Shown: piece after piece, positions 10,560 through 21,277 of the stretch
Numbering within the stretch: position 1 is the first letter of the stretch
Layout: every line of letters starts with the position of its first letter
Program-made: the position numbers and the translations under genes
Source of the DNA: Perkinsus marinus ATCC 50983
Taxonomy: Eukaryota > Perkinsozoa > Perkinsida > Perkinsidae
NCBI RefSeq assembly: GCF_000006405.1
Contig: NW_003213889.1
Location: 157,767 to 221,766, forward strand
Length of the DNA stretch: 64,000 nucleotides
Reading direction: 5' to 3'
The notes under the pieces: model-generated
What the model was told of the DNA's origin: nothing
Database searches by the model: none
What the model saw: the letters and a program-made list of their open reading frames with translations, nothing else

Positions 10560-10995
10560 ATATCATATGATGCCACGCGTTTGTGAGGCGATAAGGACAG
10601 CGTACCACAACAACGCGCTGTTGAGGCCTATCTTCCACGCGAAACAAGCGGCAATGAAGGGAGTGATAATACAACCATGAATGTGCAGAGAACGTACCAT
10701 AATCCATCACTCAGATGCAAGTTACGCAATATCACAGCTAACAGAAGCAGCATACACGGCAGATACGCAGCAGTACGAGCCAAGAACCATAAGAGATCTA
10801 CAGCATGATGACACATGGGGCCGATCCTAAGTGACTTCTCTCACGACAGTGTATGAAAATAGCAGATACATACGGCACTACCCTGGGGCGGGTAAAATCT
10901 CCAATTTCAGGCTCATTCTTAGATTCCCAACATTCTAGGAGGATTGCAAGGTCTCGTAATTGCCGTTCGACCCAAACTGTACTGTCACGGTACAA
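10560..10995 (-). CDS. Membrane protein fragments, unknown
   Basis: ATG 10995 opens a hydrophilic exon (VERQLRDLAILLECW) ending near a donor at about 10890. A second minus-strand exon at about 10815-10700 is strongly hydrophobic (LLWFLARTAAYLPCMLLLLA) and a third near 10610 reads ALLWYAVLIASQT. This fits a multi-pass membrane protein with short introns. The boundaries and 3' end are uncertain and no family was recognised. Confidence 0.35.
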
Positions 10996-11226
10996 GTCTC
11001 ACAGACCAATGAACCTGAAGGACGAGAAACGGGGCTTTTAAGTAGGAAGACAATAATAATTATTCAGACATAAACTCAACAACAATGCTAGTCGGTTTAC
11101 AGATAACAGGGCATTAGTAGCGACAGTAGTGAAAGGGTGTTTTCTTTCTCATTATATGTTCCATCATCACTACGTTTATGGCCCAATAGCAAATACAATG
11201 TAGAAACAGCACACTCAAGTTGAGCT

Positions 11227-12547
11227 CTAGTCGTGCTTCTTCTCTCTAGTAATCGACTTCCTCCACTTATTGATTCGTTTCTCCGTCATGGGCGCTGTAA
11301 AAACTACACCAATTGCCAACCACTGTACAGGGAGTATTCTGTGACCGAACATCAATACGGATAAAACCTAGGAGCCGAACTAAAGCGACTCGAAGTGGAC
11401 CGAAGACTTACCACACTGACCAGCTTTCTAANNNNNNNNNNNNNNNNNNNNNNNNNNNNNNNNNNNNNNNNNNNNNNNNNNNNNNNNNNNNNNNNNNNNN
11501 NNNNNNNNNNNNNNNNNNNNNNNNNNNNNNNAGAGCGACCTGAAGACAATTGAAAAATGTCCGACCTGGCGGGTCATGACTGGAGTGCTTTACCACAAGC
11601 TCAAAAAAGTTCATGTTGAACATGAGAACCCAATTGGAGGGATTGTGCGTCTTACAGATCCTATTCTGGTAAGGACCGTATATGGCATCACAAACCAATG
11701 CCATGCAGGCAAGAAAAGCTCCTGAACCACAACTTGGACCAATGCATGTGTGTTTCCCGCCTACCAAAGAGCATCTCAGAGTCCCAGGTGAGCCCTTTAC
11801 CCGCTGAGGACGATGCTGCCTTTGCATACCTAGGGCGAATCATGATAACAACAGGTCATATAGCGAGGTTACATGAACAGTGCCACTCCACCACTGAGTT
11901 GGATGACATTAAAGGTCTTGGCTAAACTCGGAGGATGGTGAGCTATAAGGATCTCCCCTATCATCACTGGTATGGACTTACACGATTTGATGATGACCTG
12001 AAGTCTCCTACACACGAAGCCACAACCCTTCCGGAAGGCTCTACCTGCAGAGGGAATATGATGTGCTTTAAAGCAGCTAGGCCGAAACTGTGGGCTCCTA
12101 GATATCCCAGGGCTACAACAAACCAGTCTCGAGTAGGCACATCAGCCGTCCACCTGAAACAATACGGTGAGCTATATACTGGCCATGTATAGGTAGTAGT
12201 AGTACATACCTGTTATTGCTCTTACTAGAGGGAGTCCGAGTAAAGGCAATAACAGTGCCAGAAACGATAACGTTGCTTATGCATTGACACACGATAAGGG
12301 CCTGAAAACAAGTCGGATGAGAAGACTGGTAAGCAACAAGTGTCACCTCGGTCCATACAAAACGGCGACCATTGAACTCCTGGCGAGTCAATGACTCTTG
12401 ACAATAGCCAAAAACCGTAAAGGATATCCAAATTCCCAGCGATAGAAATCTGAGATATACATAGCCCACTGCAACAGAGCACGTGAGCATCTTACGCATA
12501 TCTAAGAGTAGCCGAGTCAATCCCTGAATGGGGCTCCGAGGAACCAT
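11227..12547 (-). CDS. SLC35B1/HUT1-type nucleotide(-sugar) transporter of the ER
   Basis: Exons 12547-12347, 12301-12210, 12153-12045, 11997- and further exons to a 100-N gap; the last exon ends at stop 11229-11227. SLC35B1 hallmarks stay in frame across junctions: FGYCQESLTRQEF (first helix end, like 'YGxxQExITR'), ALIVCQCISNV, VALGYLGAHSFGLAALK, KSCKSIPVMIGEIL and VALFM. The last exon (SVLMFGHRILPVQWLAIG) ends in KKHD, a dilysine ER-retrieval type C-terminus. In animals SLC35B1 is an ER ATP/ADP or UDP-sugar exchanger. The middle is lost in the gap. The start could instead lie further 5', since an overlapping frame is open from 12683. Confidence 0.88.
11432..11531. other. Assembly gap (100 N)
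   Basis: Exactly 100 N. It interrupts the SLC35B1-like gene between the exon carrying PYQNRICKTHNPSNWVLMF and the final exon. Confidence 0.99.
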
Positions 12548-12837
12548 TCACCACAACTGGTTTCACGTCAGCTGCTGCCACTGTATGATTCTCCTCCGCA
12601 GTGACCCGAGCTCCCCTCTTGGCTGGTTTCAAAACCATTAGGAAAAAACAGGTTATAACTGCCAAGACATTCTGAGTTTCCAAAAGCGGAAAGTCGGTAA
12701 CTCAAAACCGAGATAGGCTTAGTTGAGACTGTTGAAGTCGAGTAAATAGACAGAGACTACTTCCACTTTATGTGATTCTTATCAAAAAATCGTGTTTGTG
12801 AGTATAGATAGAATGGTACTCAGCAGCGGCCATACCT

Positions 12838-14115
12838 TCACGCTGCTGTAGTCTCACTGCGACTCCTGTGAGAGAAGACTCGCATTCCCACAAAGAAGGG
12901 CCCGAGGGATTTCAAATAGTAAGAGGTGTGCTCCGTCTTGCGCATCTCTTGGACCACCTACAACAGCGTCATTCACTCTTCCCTGGGAACAGTAGTACCT
13001 TGCTGAGACCATGAAGGTCTTTGCCAACCAAGCCCACTACGAACTCGTTATCATCAGCATCAATGCCGTAACAGTTCAGACGAATATCATAAGCTGCGCC
13101 AACCTAAGATCATCTCGATGAGCCGTGATGTTCGAAAACTATGCTCCCATATCCTTTGAATCTGAGCTTGTCTATGCCAGCAAACTGTGAAATCCGACTT
13201 CTCCATCGTGACCGATTTTTCCCGAAAACCGGGAAGTTTGAAATTTCTATTTTTGAACCATAGCTCAGCATTTGAGAGTGATTATCAGCCTCTCGTCAAG
13301 TTGTGTATCACTCTCGAATTTCACCCCGCATCTAAAACCCTTTCCCCTCCCCCACCGAGTACCTCAGCAAAAGCCTTGCCAATCGCTGCATGATGTAGGA
13401 GCATACGGCACTGGTCTTCCGGGGACTGCATATAGAAGTCACCGCTCCTACGCATAGGGTACCACACTGCATACGGGGCATCCGCTCTAGTTGCATTCCT
13501 AGGCACTTTCTCGATCAGGAAATCAACAAGGCTGGGCTCATGCCCGTTGGCATAAGTTTTACCAAACATAGTCCATCTCGGACGCGGAGTCAAGACGTCC
13601 CCAATGCCACCCATCTGCAGTATTGGATTCACAACCTTCACGAAATGTGACGGATCAGTGCTCCAAGTTAGCAGCCCGATAGACCTAGGATTGTTAACAT
13701 CATCATAAACCACTGACGAGACATCACGGGTCTCCAGTTGTTTCTTCAGCTTCTCCCTGGCCCCCGGCAGATTGGCACTGCTATTAGCATCCAATACATG
13801 TAGTTGAACGTAGAGTCTTTCCTCACACGTTTGCCCATTACCACCTCTCTCGTAGAGTACCGGCGGGGCGACTGTTGGGAAAGACATGTGGCTCGTGGCG
13901 TTCCTAGCATCACTGCTCTGACCACCAGCTCGCGTGTAAAGGGAGTCAGCCAAACGCTGCAGGAACCTAGGCATCCTCGTGCCCGGCTCCATGTTGTTTC
14001 TGTATAATAGAAGGGCAGCACTCCCGATAGCAACGCCACCAGCTGCCAACAGAACCGCCGTCTGCTGATCAATCTTGATGGAGAATTCTGGGATGCGCGG
14101 AGACGGCGAACTCAT
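12838..14115 (-). CDS. Chlorite-dismutase (Cld)/HemQ-family protein with an N-terminal membrane anchor
   Basis: Exons 14115-13363, 13103-12999 and 12957-12838, all phase 0 (325 residues). Cld family features: AVWYPMRRSGDFYMQSPEDQ and MLLHHAAIGKAFAE match the conserved 'YPM.r...WY..p...R..mm..H...G' segment. Exon 2 gives DADDNEFVVGLV (family 'GLDDQEFVVAFE') and exon 3 ends in VQEMRKTEHTSYYLKSLGPF. Residues about 18-37 (AVLLAAGGVAIGSAALLLY) form a membrane helix. The family includes coproheme decarboxylases and chlorite dismutases; which activity applies cannot be read here. The first intron, 259 nt, is long for this genome. The start lies 9 nt into a GTTACCTTT context with no obvious leader. 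Confidence 0.82.
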
Positions 14116-14675
14116 AAAGGTAACAACTACGACGGAGACTCCCTATCTTAGGCGAATAAGAAGACCATGATATCAACGACGACCGCACTGAAGGAGCATC
14201 ACCAAGTGAACCCTCTTGCTCGATACAGGCATGGGCCGCGGACTCCTTCAGGCAACTACAACCCATCTTGAAGTCTTTACTAAACCGATGCTGCACCCCA
14301 TCAACAACTTCCACAGCATATGGAGCCTCATCACCCACATAGAGAACGGGCTTGCCTAACTCACAGCTCTGGCAAACCGCACCACAACCGCCAACAACTG
14401 CTATATTCATGGACAACTCAGAGACTACTGTAACGAGGCGTGGACCTCAAACACTACATTACCTAGATCCTAAAACTACTACCGGCAGTTCCAATGCTTC
14501 CATCAATCACTATCCAGGATTGCTGCCAGCACCCAGCACGAGACCCATCGAAACGCACTCCATAGCGACTACTACCGCCTCCCTCATTTCTTCGAATTGG
14601 ATAACGCAAATCCGTAACTGAGCTTAACTCGTATTCAACGGGGATAACCCCTTGAGAGGCACTCGTAATATCCAT
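14069..14675 (-). CDS. Unknown Cys-containing protein
   Basis: Exon 1 14675-14483 and exon 2 14397-14069 join in phase 1 across an 85-nt GT-AG intron, giving SWIVIDGSIGTA-VVGGCGAVCQSC, then VLYVGDEAPYAVEVVDG and KMGCSCLKESAAHAC. Paired cysteines about 35 residues apart hint at metal binding or disulfides. The layout loosely recalls phospholipid scramblases (DG, CxxC, CSC), but I do not assign that. The ATG is 46 bp after the TPI stop. The frame runs 47 nt into the Cld gene in another frame, so the true 3' end is probably upstream through another intron. Confidence 0.5.
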
Positions 14676-14721
14676 TGGGATGAAGACGACAATGCAACAA
14701 CACGAATGAAACAACCACCGC

Positions 14722-15486
14722 TTAGGCGGATTGGGCAGCAGCGGCAATGATATCGGTGAACTGAGGCTTGAGGGAAGCACCACCAACAAGGAAACCATCG
14801 ACATCAGCACACTTGATCAACTCACCACAGTTACCAGGGTTCACAGAGCCACCGTAGAGAATACGCGTGCTCTCAGCGACCTCGGTGCTAACCTTAGACT
14901 TAAGATAGGCCCTGATGGAGGCATGGGTCTCCTGAGCCTGCTCAGTGGTGGCCACCTTGCCGGTGCCGATAGCCCAGACAGGCTCATAGGCGATAACGAT
15001 GTTGTTCCAATCCTTCACAACAGGGACGATAGCATCCATCTGAGTGGCGCAGACCTCCTCAGTCTTGCCGGCCTCACGCTCCTCAAGCAACTCACCAATG
15101 CAGAAGATGATCTTCAAGCCAGCAGCCTCAGCCTTGGCAACCTTAGCGGCGAGATCCTCATTGGTCTCGTTAAAGAGATGACGCCTCTCGGAATGGCCAA
15201 GGATGGTCCAGTTAAGGCCGGCGTCCTTGATCATCTCAGCAGTGATCTCACCAGTGTAGGCGCCAGGACCGGTCTTACTGCAGTTCTGAGCCGAGATCTG
15301 GATGTTAGAGCCCTTGAACTGCTCCATGGCCAAAGGAAGGTGAATGGCAGTAGAGGCAATGACAACATCAACAGCATCCTTGTTATAAGTGGCCTCACCA
15401 GCAACAAGGGCAGGGGCAAGCTTCTTAATAGACTCAACGCTGCCGTTAGATTTCCAGTTACCACCGACGAAAGGCTTGGGGGACAT
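14722..15486 (-). CDS. TPI: Triosephosphate isomerase
   Basis: Complete 254-residue enzyme in one exon; interconverts dihydroxyacetone phosphate and glyceraldehyde 3-phosphate in glycolysis. Catalytic Lys is in GGNWKSNGS, His in ILGHSERRHLF, Glu in AYEPVWAIGTGK, and the phosphate loop is YGGSVNPGN. ATG 15486 is chosen because family proteins begin here; the frame is open to 15663 but that extension does not fit. CTCTTACAG|TC directly precedes the ATG, a good 3' splice site for either a 5'UTR intron or a trans-spliced leader. No organelle targeting sequence is seen, so it is probably cytosolic. Confidence 0.98.
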   Translation of the reverse strand: MSPKPFVGGNWKSNGSVESIKKLAPALVAGEATYNKDAVDVVIASTAIHLPLAMEQFKGSNIQISAQNCSKTGPGAYTGEITAEMIKDAGLNWTILGHSERRHLFNETNEDLAAKVAKAEAAGLKIIFCIGELLEEREAGKTEEVCATQMDAIVPVVKDWNNIVIAYEPVWAIGTGKVATTEQAQETHASIRAYLKSKVSTEVAESTRILYGGSVNPGNCGELIKCADVDGFLVGGASLKPQFTDIIAAAAQSA

Positions 15487-16295
15487 GACTGTAAGAGGTA
15501 TAGAAGTAAAGATGTGGTTGAGCCAAGCCACTAGCCTAAAGTGAGTATCGCGCGCGCCATGATGATCGATAACGCCGACGCAACACGCCTTGGGGGCATA
15601 TGCTGTACGACAGTAGTTGGATGAATGCGCACCTTTCCCGTTCGTCCCACTGTTCTTGTGCAACGTATCATCGACAATGCCTGTTGAGTCGCGCTCACCG
15701 AGCAGTAGTCAGTGAGGTAGCTGGTCATGACTCACACCTTTATAAAGGATCTCCCATCATCCATAGTATCCAACTTCGAGGCGAATCTGCCTTCACCACC
15801 TCCACGACCCTGCGCACCTCTCATAGACCCTGCGCATTCACTAATTTATCCTGACCTATCCTTTCATCGAGTGCACACTGTACACTGCTTCAAACACACC
15901 CACAACACCCACTTCCACTAGTGTCTACCTGTTTTCCTTACCTTACTACTAGACACACTACTGCTTGACGAGCTACCGTCACCAGTACCACTGCTTTCAC
16001 TAGTACTGTCAATGTTGCTACTACTTTCATTCTCAGCTACTGTTGTATGGAGATTCCTGACAGATTCGTTCTCATCATACCCCAAGCGTATTCACAGCAC
16101 TCTGACTTAAATCTACCCGCCCGCCTAACCTACCACTTCATAAGAATTACATCCATACTTTTCAATAATTACTACAACAAAACACACCAACAAATGAAAT
16201 TGAGTCTGACATCCTCAGACAAGATGTCAGCTCAGCAATGAACAAGTGAAAGTAATGTCAATAGCGATTCATCGCCGAACACTACAGAAGAAGGT
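15487..16295. other. Intergenic, no gene seen
   Basis: About 800 bp upstream of TPI. Low-complexity 'ACTACT/CACTAG' words occur at 15915-16040. Only short frames without splice support were found. Confidence 0.4.
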
Positions 16296-16625
16296 CTAAT
16301 TGGTCTTCTCATCGAATTTCCGGCGAGGGCAATCAGGGCATCTATCGTCACCGTTCAATTCGGGATGGATGCACTCGAACTTCAATACAGCTCCTTCAGG
16401 ATTCGTGACCATACCCAACTTGTCGTCAACACACACGGCATGACTACCGGGGAGGAACCACTGATTGTCAATGCCAGCAGGACGAGACACAGTAGCCTGA
16501 GAGCCGTCCTCCAAAGCTACAGTGACAGTTCTCGCGGCAACACTAGCAATCTGGCCACCACGAACCGTGGCGAGGAATCGCCTCGAAATTGTGTTGAAAG
16601 CGGACGAAGAAACGGAAGAAAGCAT
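16296..16625 (-). CDS. Small, probably mitochondrial protein with C-terminal CxxC
   Basis: ATG 16625 gives 109 residues. The N-terminus (MLSSVSSSAFNTISRRFLAT) is a typical mitochondrial presequence: Ser/Arg rich, amphipathic, no acids. The body is a small beta-like domain (ARTVTVALEDGSQATVS) ending in ECIHPELNGDDRCPDCPRRKF with three cysteines and a histidine that could bind metal. No family name. The same frame is open upstream to 16805 (VNAMMSSSTGCEVGDV), possibly an exon of an upstream gene or an alternative N-terminus. Confidence 0.55.
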   Translation of the reverse strand: MLSSVSSSAFNTISRRFLATVRGGQIASVAARTVTVALEDGSQATVSRPAGIDNQWFLPGSHAVCVDDKLGMVTNPEGAVLKFECIHPELNGDDRCPDCPRRKFDEKTN

Positions 16626-16805
16626 AATTAAACTAATGAATGAAAACCTACAAGTTAATATTATATGACACTTGCCAACCAATACGACACCCAACTCAGA
16701 AGCACGACCGACTTGCTGAGAAACATGCACAGGAACATCACCAACCTCACACCCAGTGGAGCTGCTCATCATGGCATTAACAAGGTGGGTATCAACCTGC
16801 TGCAA

Positions 16806-17605
16806 TGATGACCGCTAACCTCAAAAGACATGTCAAAGTATCTGCCATCTCACCATGCTTGCCCACCATCTCACCAACAGCTCTGAACCTGATTTAGTAA
16901 GGCGGAGCGACGAATAGACCAAAACGATACTAGAAGAAACAGTACACGAAGAGAAAACTCTGAGAAATATGTAGAAACAACCAAATTGAACCAGCTAGAG
17001 ACACTCTACTGCAAGTTCCGTCGGAATGTCTCTACGATTGAACATACATTAATAACACACTTTGAAAAGGCAATGTTCAAGATACTTCAGCTAACGATAT
17101 TTTAGCGACAGATGTAAGCTAAAAACAGTCACGACACGCCCAGCACCACAGCTCGTAGGGGCGTCCCAACGTACTCGGAGGCCTAGGGCAATCTATAATG
17201 AGTGTGTCGAAACCAGCGTCATATACTCATGACGACATTGACATAGGAAACCTATAAGGAGCCTCATCACGCGCAGCTGTCCCATTTTGTGTCGAGGCTG
17301 CAACATACAACCAATTCAACTCTTGCGGCTTGTAGTGGTACGAATTCCCATCAATAAGCACTCCTGTACCCTTACACGTGAGTTGGTGTACTATTAAGTG
17401 GCTACCACACCTCAGTCAGGATCAACACAACGGTCATAGATCTTCCATGAAAGTCACTATCATGGAGCAACGTTGTCCGTGTACGATCGGCAACTTGAAT
17501 TGAAGAACAACATGCATTTGAAACCATGCTACTATGTGTTCAATAGTTCAAATACTACTCACATACTCAACTGTCAGTCAACTTCAATACCACGCGCCTC
17601 GCCAC
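16806..17605. other. Intergenic, no gene seen
   Basis: About 800 bp with no supported exon on either strand, no long repeat and no RNA gene recognised. Confidence 0.4.
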
Positions 17606-18967
17606 TCACACTACACCATTTGTCATCAAAACATCAGGTGGTCTAGGCAGCAGTTGATAGGCGGGAAAGTAAGCAATGAACGCCTCGTCTTGAACGGTTA
17701 CACTAAGAGCTAGCAAAGCACCTAGGAGCCGTCCGTGGAGTCTCATCAAGCCTTCTAGGATTCTCCTACGGAACGCAGTGATTTGGCTCCGTCTTCTCTG
17801 GCGAGCAGCTCGCAAGCCAGTGACATAGGGACTGTGAAAGCCTTTAGTAACCGAGGGCAACCAAGGGAAGTTGTGATAGAGGTGCTCGAAGGCTCCGTCG
17901 AACCAACGCACATCCATGGCATAGGACAGTTGATTGAGAGCAGCAACATATGACAGTATTGGAAAAAGGGAGAGCCCCAAGCTGGTCCCTTCAATAGCAA
18001 AACTCAGTGAAGTTAGTTTACATATGAGAAATGATGCAGTAAGAAGAAAAATGGTAGCAAAGGCAACAACAGCTATCAACGCCTTAAGAGACCAAGTCAC
18101 TCTAGCTGCCAAGTTGAGCATATAAACCTCCATTCTGAGAGCCAAACCAGCAGTGCTTCCACGCCTTTCCCTTCGTGCTATAGTCCATGGGTTACCACGT
18201 CTAGGCCTCAGGTGTGTCCACACGAACCGCCACAGGTCCTGTACGAGCATAGTATTCGGCGAAAAGAGTAGTGTTGAGAAACCCGATATGTGCAGCATTG
18301 TTATCTTGATACGTAGCAGGCTCCTCGATGAAGCTATTGTGACCAACAGCTGAGCCCACATTATAACAATAGCCAATAACTCAATAACCACTTGTACTAA
18401 TAGTATACGTACATACGAGAAGCACTCCTGGTCGTTGACCATCGCCGGATCCTCACAGTTAGGCGGTACCGCTCCCGCCTGCCTCACAGCTTCATCTCGT
18501 CCAAATGCCAAAACAATCATCAAGTTCAATCCTGATATGGATTTCATAGCTTGGTAGAAAGTGAAGACAATGAAGCCCGTATTGAGACACACCGTGAGCA
18601 ATCTGAAACATGCGTCACCGATTCTCCACAGTTTACTGCGTTCATATTTTAGCATCAGAGTAAGGTTCGTAGCCTGGACCCAGAACGGTTGGAAGTTTGT
18701 TGAGCATGCGTGCAGATCCACCAGACACCTCAGCTTTCTAGCCTGCCATTCTCTCTCACCACGAGTGTTGTAGCCTCCATAAACACTCGTGTCAATTCTG
18801 TGTGCTTTGCTGACATACGGTGAGGGTCCGATCAGTCGATTTCCACGACTAAGGTACTGAGATCGCGATGACGGTGTGACTGTGGTGAAAAGAGGTGTGG
18901 GATAACCCCGCGGACCGGCTGCTGAAGATGAGGACGGCCCAGCTGGTGGACTCCCAGAGGGCTGCAT
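17606..18967 (-). CDS. Multi-pass membrane protein A (tandem paralogue pair)
   Basis: Intronless, 453 residues from ATG 18967. A Pro/Ser-rich N-terminus precedes at least four helices: LLTVCLNTGFIVFTFYQAM, ILLVQVVIELLAIVIMWAQ, LIAVVAFATIFLLTASFLI and LFPILSYVAALNQLSYAM. A cytosolic Arg-rich loop precedes the third. It shares ordered blocks with the next gene (19066-20531): VQVVIEL, HISGFSTLLFSPNTML, FLICKLTSLSFAI, AALNQL and DEAFIA. The family was not recognised; it looks lineage-specific. The paralogue has introns at three sites where this copy has none, so A may be a retrocopy or B gained introns. Confidence 0.7.
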   Translation of the reverse strand: MQPSGSPPAGPSSSSAAGPRGYPTPLFTTVTPSSRSQYLSRGNRLIGPSPYVSKAHRIDTSVYGGYNTRGEREWQARKLRCLVDLHACSTNFQPFWVQATNLTLMLKYERSKLWRIGDACFRLLTVCLNTGFIVFTFYQAMKSISGLNLMIVLAFGRDEAVRQAGAVPPNCEDPAMVNDQECFSYVRILLVQVVIELLAIVIMWAQLLVTIASSRSLLRIKITMLHISGFSTLLFSPNTMLVQDLWRFVWTHLRPRRGNPWTIARRERRGSTAGLALRMEVYMLNLAARVTWSLKALIAVVAFATIFLLTASFLICKLTSLSFAIEGTSLGLSLFPILSYVAALNQLSYAMDVRWFDGAFEHLYHNFPWLPSVTKGFHSPYVTGLRAARQRRRSQITAFRRRILEGLMRLHGRLLGALLALSVTVQDEAFIAYFPAYQLLPRPPDVLMTNGVV

Positions 18968-19065
18968 TCTCGTCAGAACTATCACATCATCAGTGTGAAT
19001 GAATACAAGGCCTTAGTACGGGATCACAATAGTTATGTTTCATATTCGCATGGTATAATTAGCGA

Positions 19066-20531
19066 CTAAAATGAAGTATAGCTAGCGTTGCCAATAACAC
19101 TTTTCGACGAACGCTTCCTTGAGTGCATAAGAGCTGATTTAAGAGGCGCATGATGGGCAACGAATGCTTCATCTCGAACTTCAAGAGACAACGACAGTAA
19201 GAAGCCTCTGACCAAACCGAACCTACCAAACAGGACATCTCCCCAGCTGACGTTACGACCTCCTACTCCTTCAATAACGTGGAGACTATTCTGGCGCGAA
19301 ACAGTAGTATTTCCTCTTCTTTTCCTTTCCTTCTAGCCTCTCTAACAGCAGTGCTAGCCGGCTCTCCACTGCTTGGTGCCGCAAACAGAAATCGATAATT
19401 CTGGTACAGCTGTTCGCTCGCTCCCCTATTCCACTGCGAATCCTTCACATAAGCCTGACAATGTCACTTATCCCCGAATTTGATGGCCACGGTGGAATCA
19501 CCAGTTGATTGAGAGCTCCTATATACGTGACCAAAGGTAGAAGGCGTAGTTGGGAGAAGACGTTGTGCTTTATAGCAAAGCTCAAAGAAGTGAGTTTGCA
19601 GATGAGGAAGAAGCAACTGCAGCCCACCACAATCCCAAACAACAATAGTAAGCTAACTCTGCCTATAAAGTATAGAGCCCTATGCAGCAGAGACCTTCCA
19701 GTGAGTGGATGAGTCGATGACTCCAGCGGTAACCCATGCAGAACCTGAATACTTTCCTCCAACTGAAAACGCCGAGTTCCTGCTGCTACCTCTCCGCTCG
19801 GTTTCCCTCTCAGCGGGAGGTCATCTTTCAACAGTGCCCTTGGACAGTGGACAAGATAGAAATCATTCATATAGTTCCATATAGTTTGCAGTAGCATAGG
19901 ACTTGGCGAGAACATTAGTGTCGATACTCCTGATATGTATACCATCGTTCTAGAAGCTCTGAGGACCGTCTTTGCTCTCCATTGTCCATCATCACGTTGT
20001 CTCATACAGAATAGGCCGGCCAGGAGGAATACAAGCCGTAGATACATATACGATAAACTACCGAGCTCGATCACCACCTGAACCCTTCGGGAAGTATGAG
20101 GTAGCAAGAGGAGCCCTCGAGGGCCTTACTTGAGCTATGAGAATGCTCAAATGCTGGAAGCATCTCCCATTAGCATCTTTCTTACACTGTTCAGTCATCC
20201 CTTGTTCATCATAGCCACGTCCATACAAAAGCAGTTCAACCAAGTTAAGCATCTTCACTGCGTTATATACCTCTATAAAAGTGTATACTATCAACCATGT
20301 ATTCAAAGCGAAGGTCAAGAGGCGTATAAACGCCAAGAAGTATCTATTGTTAACCCCTAACTGTGTATGATCTGTCTCGCCCCTCATGAACAGGATACCA
20401 ATGTTTCGTGTCTGGACTGCAGCGCTCTGGAATTTAGCGCCGCTGGCCACCTTTAACGACTGTTCGGTATGTTCATCTTGGACGATCCTCGAACGCTGCT
20501 GCTGATTGTTGTTATCATCGTGAAACCGCAT
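19066..20531 (-). CDS. Multi-pass membrane protein B (paralogue of A)
   Basis: Exons 20531-20130, 20077-19502 and 19454- to about 19300, then a last exon of about 19245-19066. The first two introns (52 and 47 nt) are certain: both restore alignment with protein A (ILIAQ|VVIELGS and GALNQL|AYVKDSQW). The last junction needs a weak GTTTCG donor but recovers LEVRDEAFVAH, aligned to A's TVQDEAFIAY. Helices lie at the same places as in A. The N-terminus is short and Gln/Asn-rich instead of Pro/Ser-rich. Function is unknown. Confidence 0.65.
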
Positions 20532-20561
20532 GAGGCAGCCACAAGATCAACTAGAAGTGGA

Positions 20562-21240
20562 ATGCACGAAAAGTGCACAACAGTTCCCATACACGAATCA
20601 ATTTACGAACACCGAGGTGGGTTTGCATCCGATGAATCCAGCGCTAAAGTCGCGAGCCTGACACTACTTGAACATTTGCGGAAGAAAATTTCAGACAGTT
20701 CCATCTAGTGAGATCAATCGCCAGTTTTTATACATCTTGAATGTTATCGAAGAGCGCTTTGGTGGTGCGGCCAATTTTAGCAGTAGCGGTGGCAGGGCTC
20801 CGACCATTCACAACATGGAGTGATCATGCTGTTATTGCAAGTAGGAGAGCACTCTACATCAGGGTGGAGATGTTTCATTCGCAGAGATGATCAACAAGAA
20901 GTTCCCAAACGAAGACCCCAGGGGGGTCCAAAATCGTAGGATACCATCGCTCGTGAAAAAGACAGAATTCGAGGTATCTGGCGGCCCTCCAACAGCAGAC
21001 CAGTTATCTGTGGTCAAGTCATTGTGGCTTGAAATGTACGAGAGACGACTGCATGACGCAGCCTTCGATGAGGCCGCCGACTCGGGCGAGCAGTGCGACG
21101 GTGAACTCCACTCCTGGCGAAAAGACCGGATGGACACCGAGAAGGATCCAAGCAAAGTTGTTCCCGATTTGGCGAGCGCTCAGAGTGTTCAAAGAGCTAG
21201 AAAGGCCGAGCAGGAGATGCTTAATCGATTAAAGAAGTAG
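20562..21240 (+). CDS. Unknown gene, exons partly resolved
   Basis: Coding stretches on +: from ATG 20562 (MHEKCTTVPIHESIYEHRGG), an internal piece at about 20725-20820 (FLYILNVIEERFGGAANF), and a last exon after an ACATCAG acceptor at 20862 to the stop at 21240 (GGDVSFAEMINKKFPNED, ending in ARKAEQEMLNRLKK). The last part is a charged helix. Splice links between the first pieces are not settled. The start lies 30 bp from the divergent start of paralogue B, suggesting a shared promoter. No domain was recognised. Confidence 0.45.
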
Positions 21241-21277
21241 TCACTATTCGCTCTTGTACCACACAACTATCGTCATC

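Noticed and set aside
13746-14072. Minus-strand 108-codon frame overlapping the Cld gene.
   Set aside because: Shadow frame; the Cld motifs lie in the other frame.
14731-15534. Plus-strand 267-codon frame.
   Set aside because: Exact antisense of triosephosphate isomerase.
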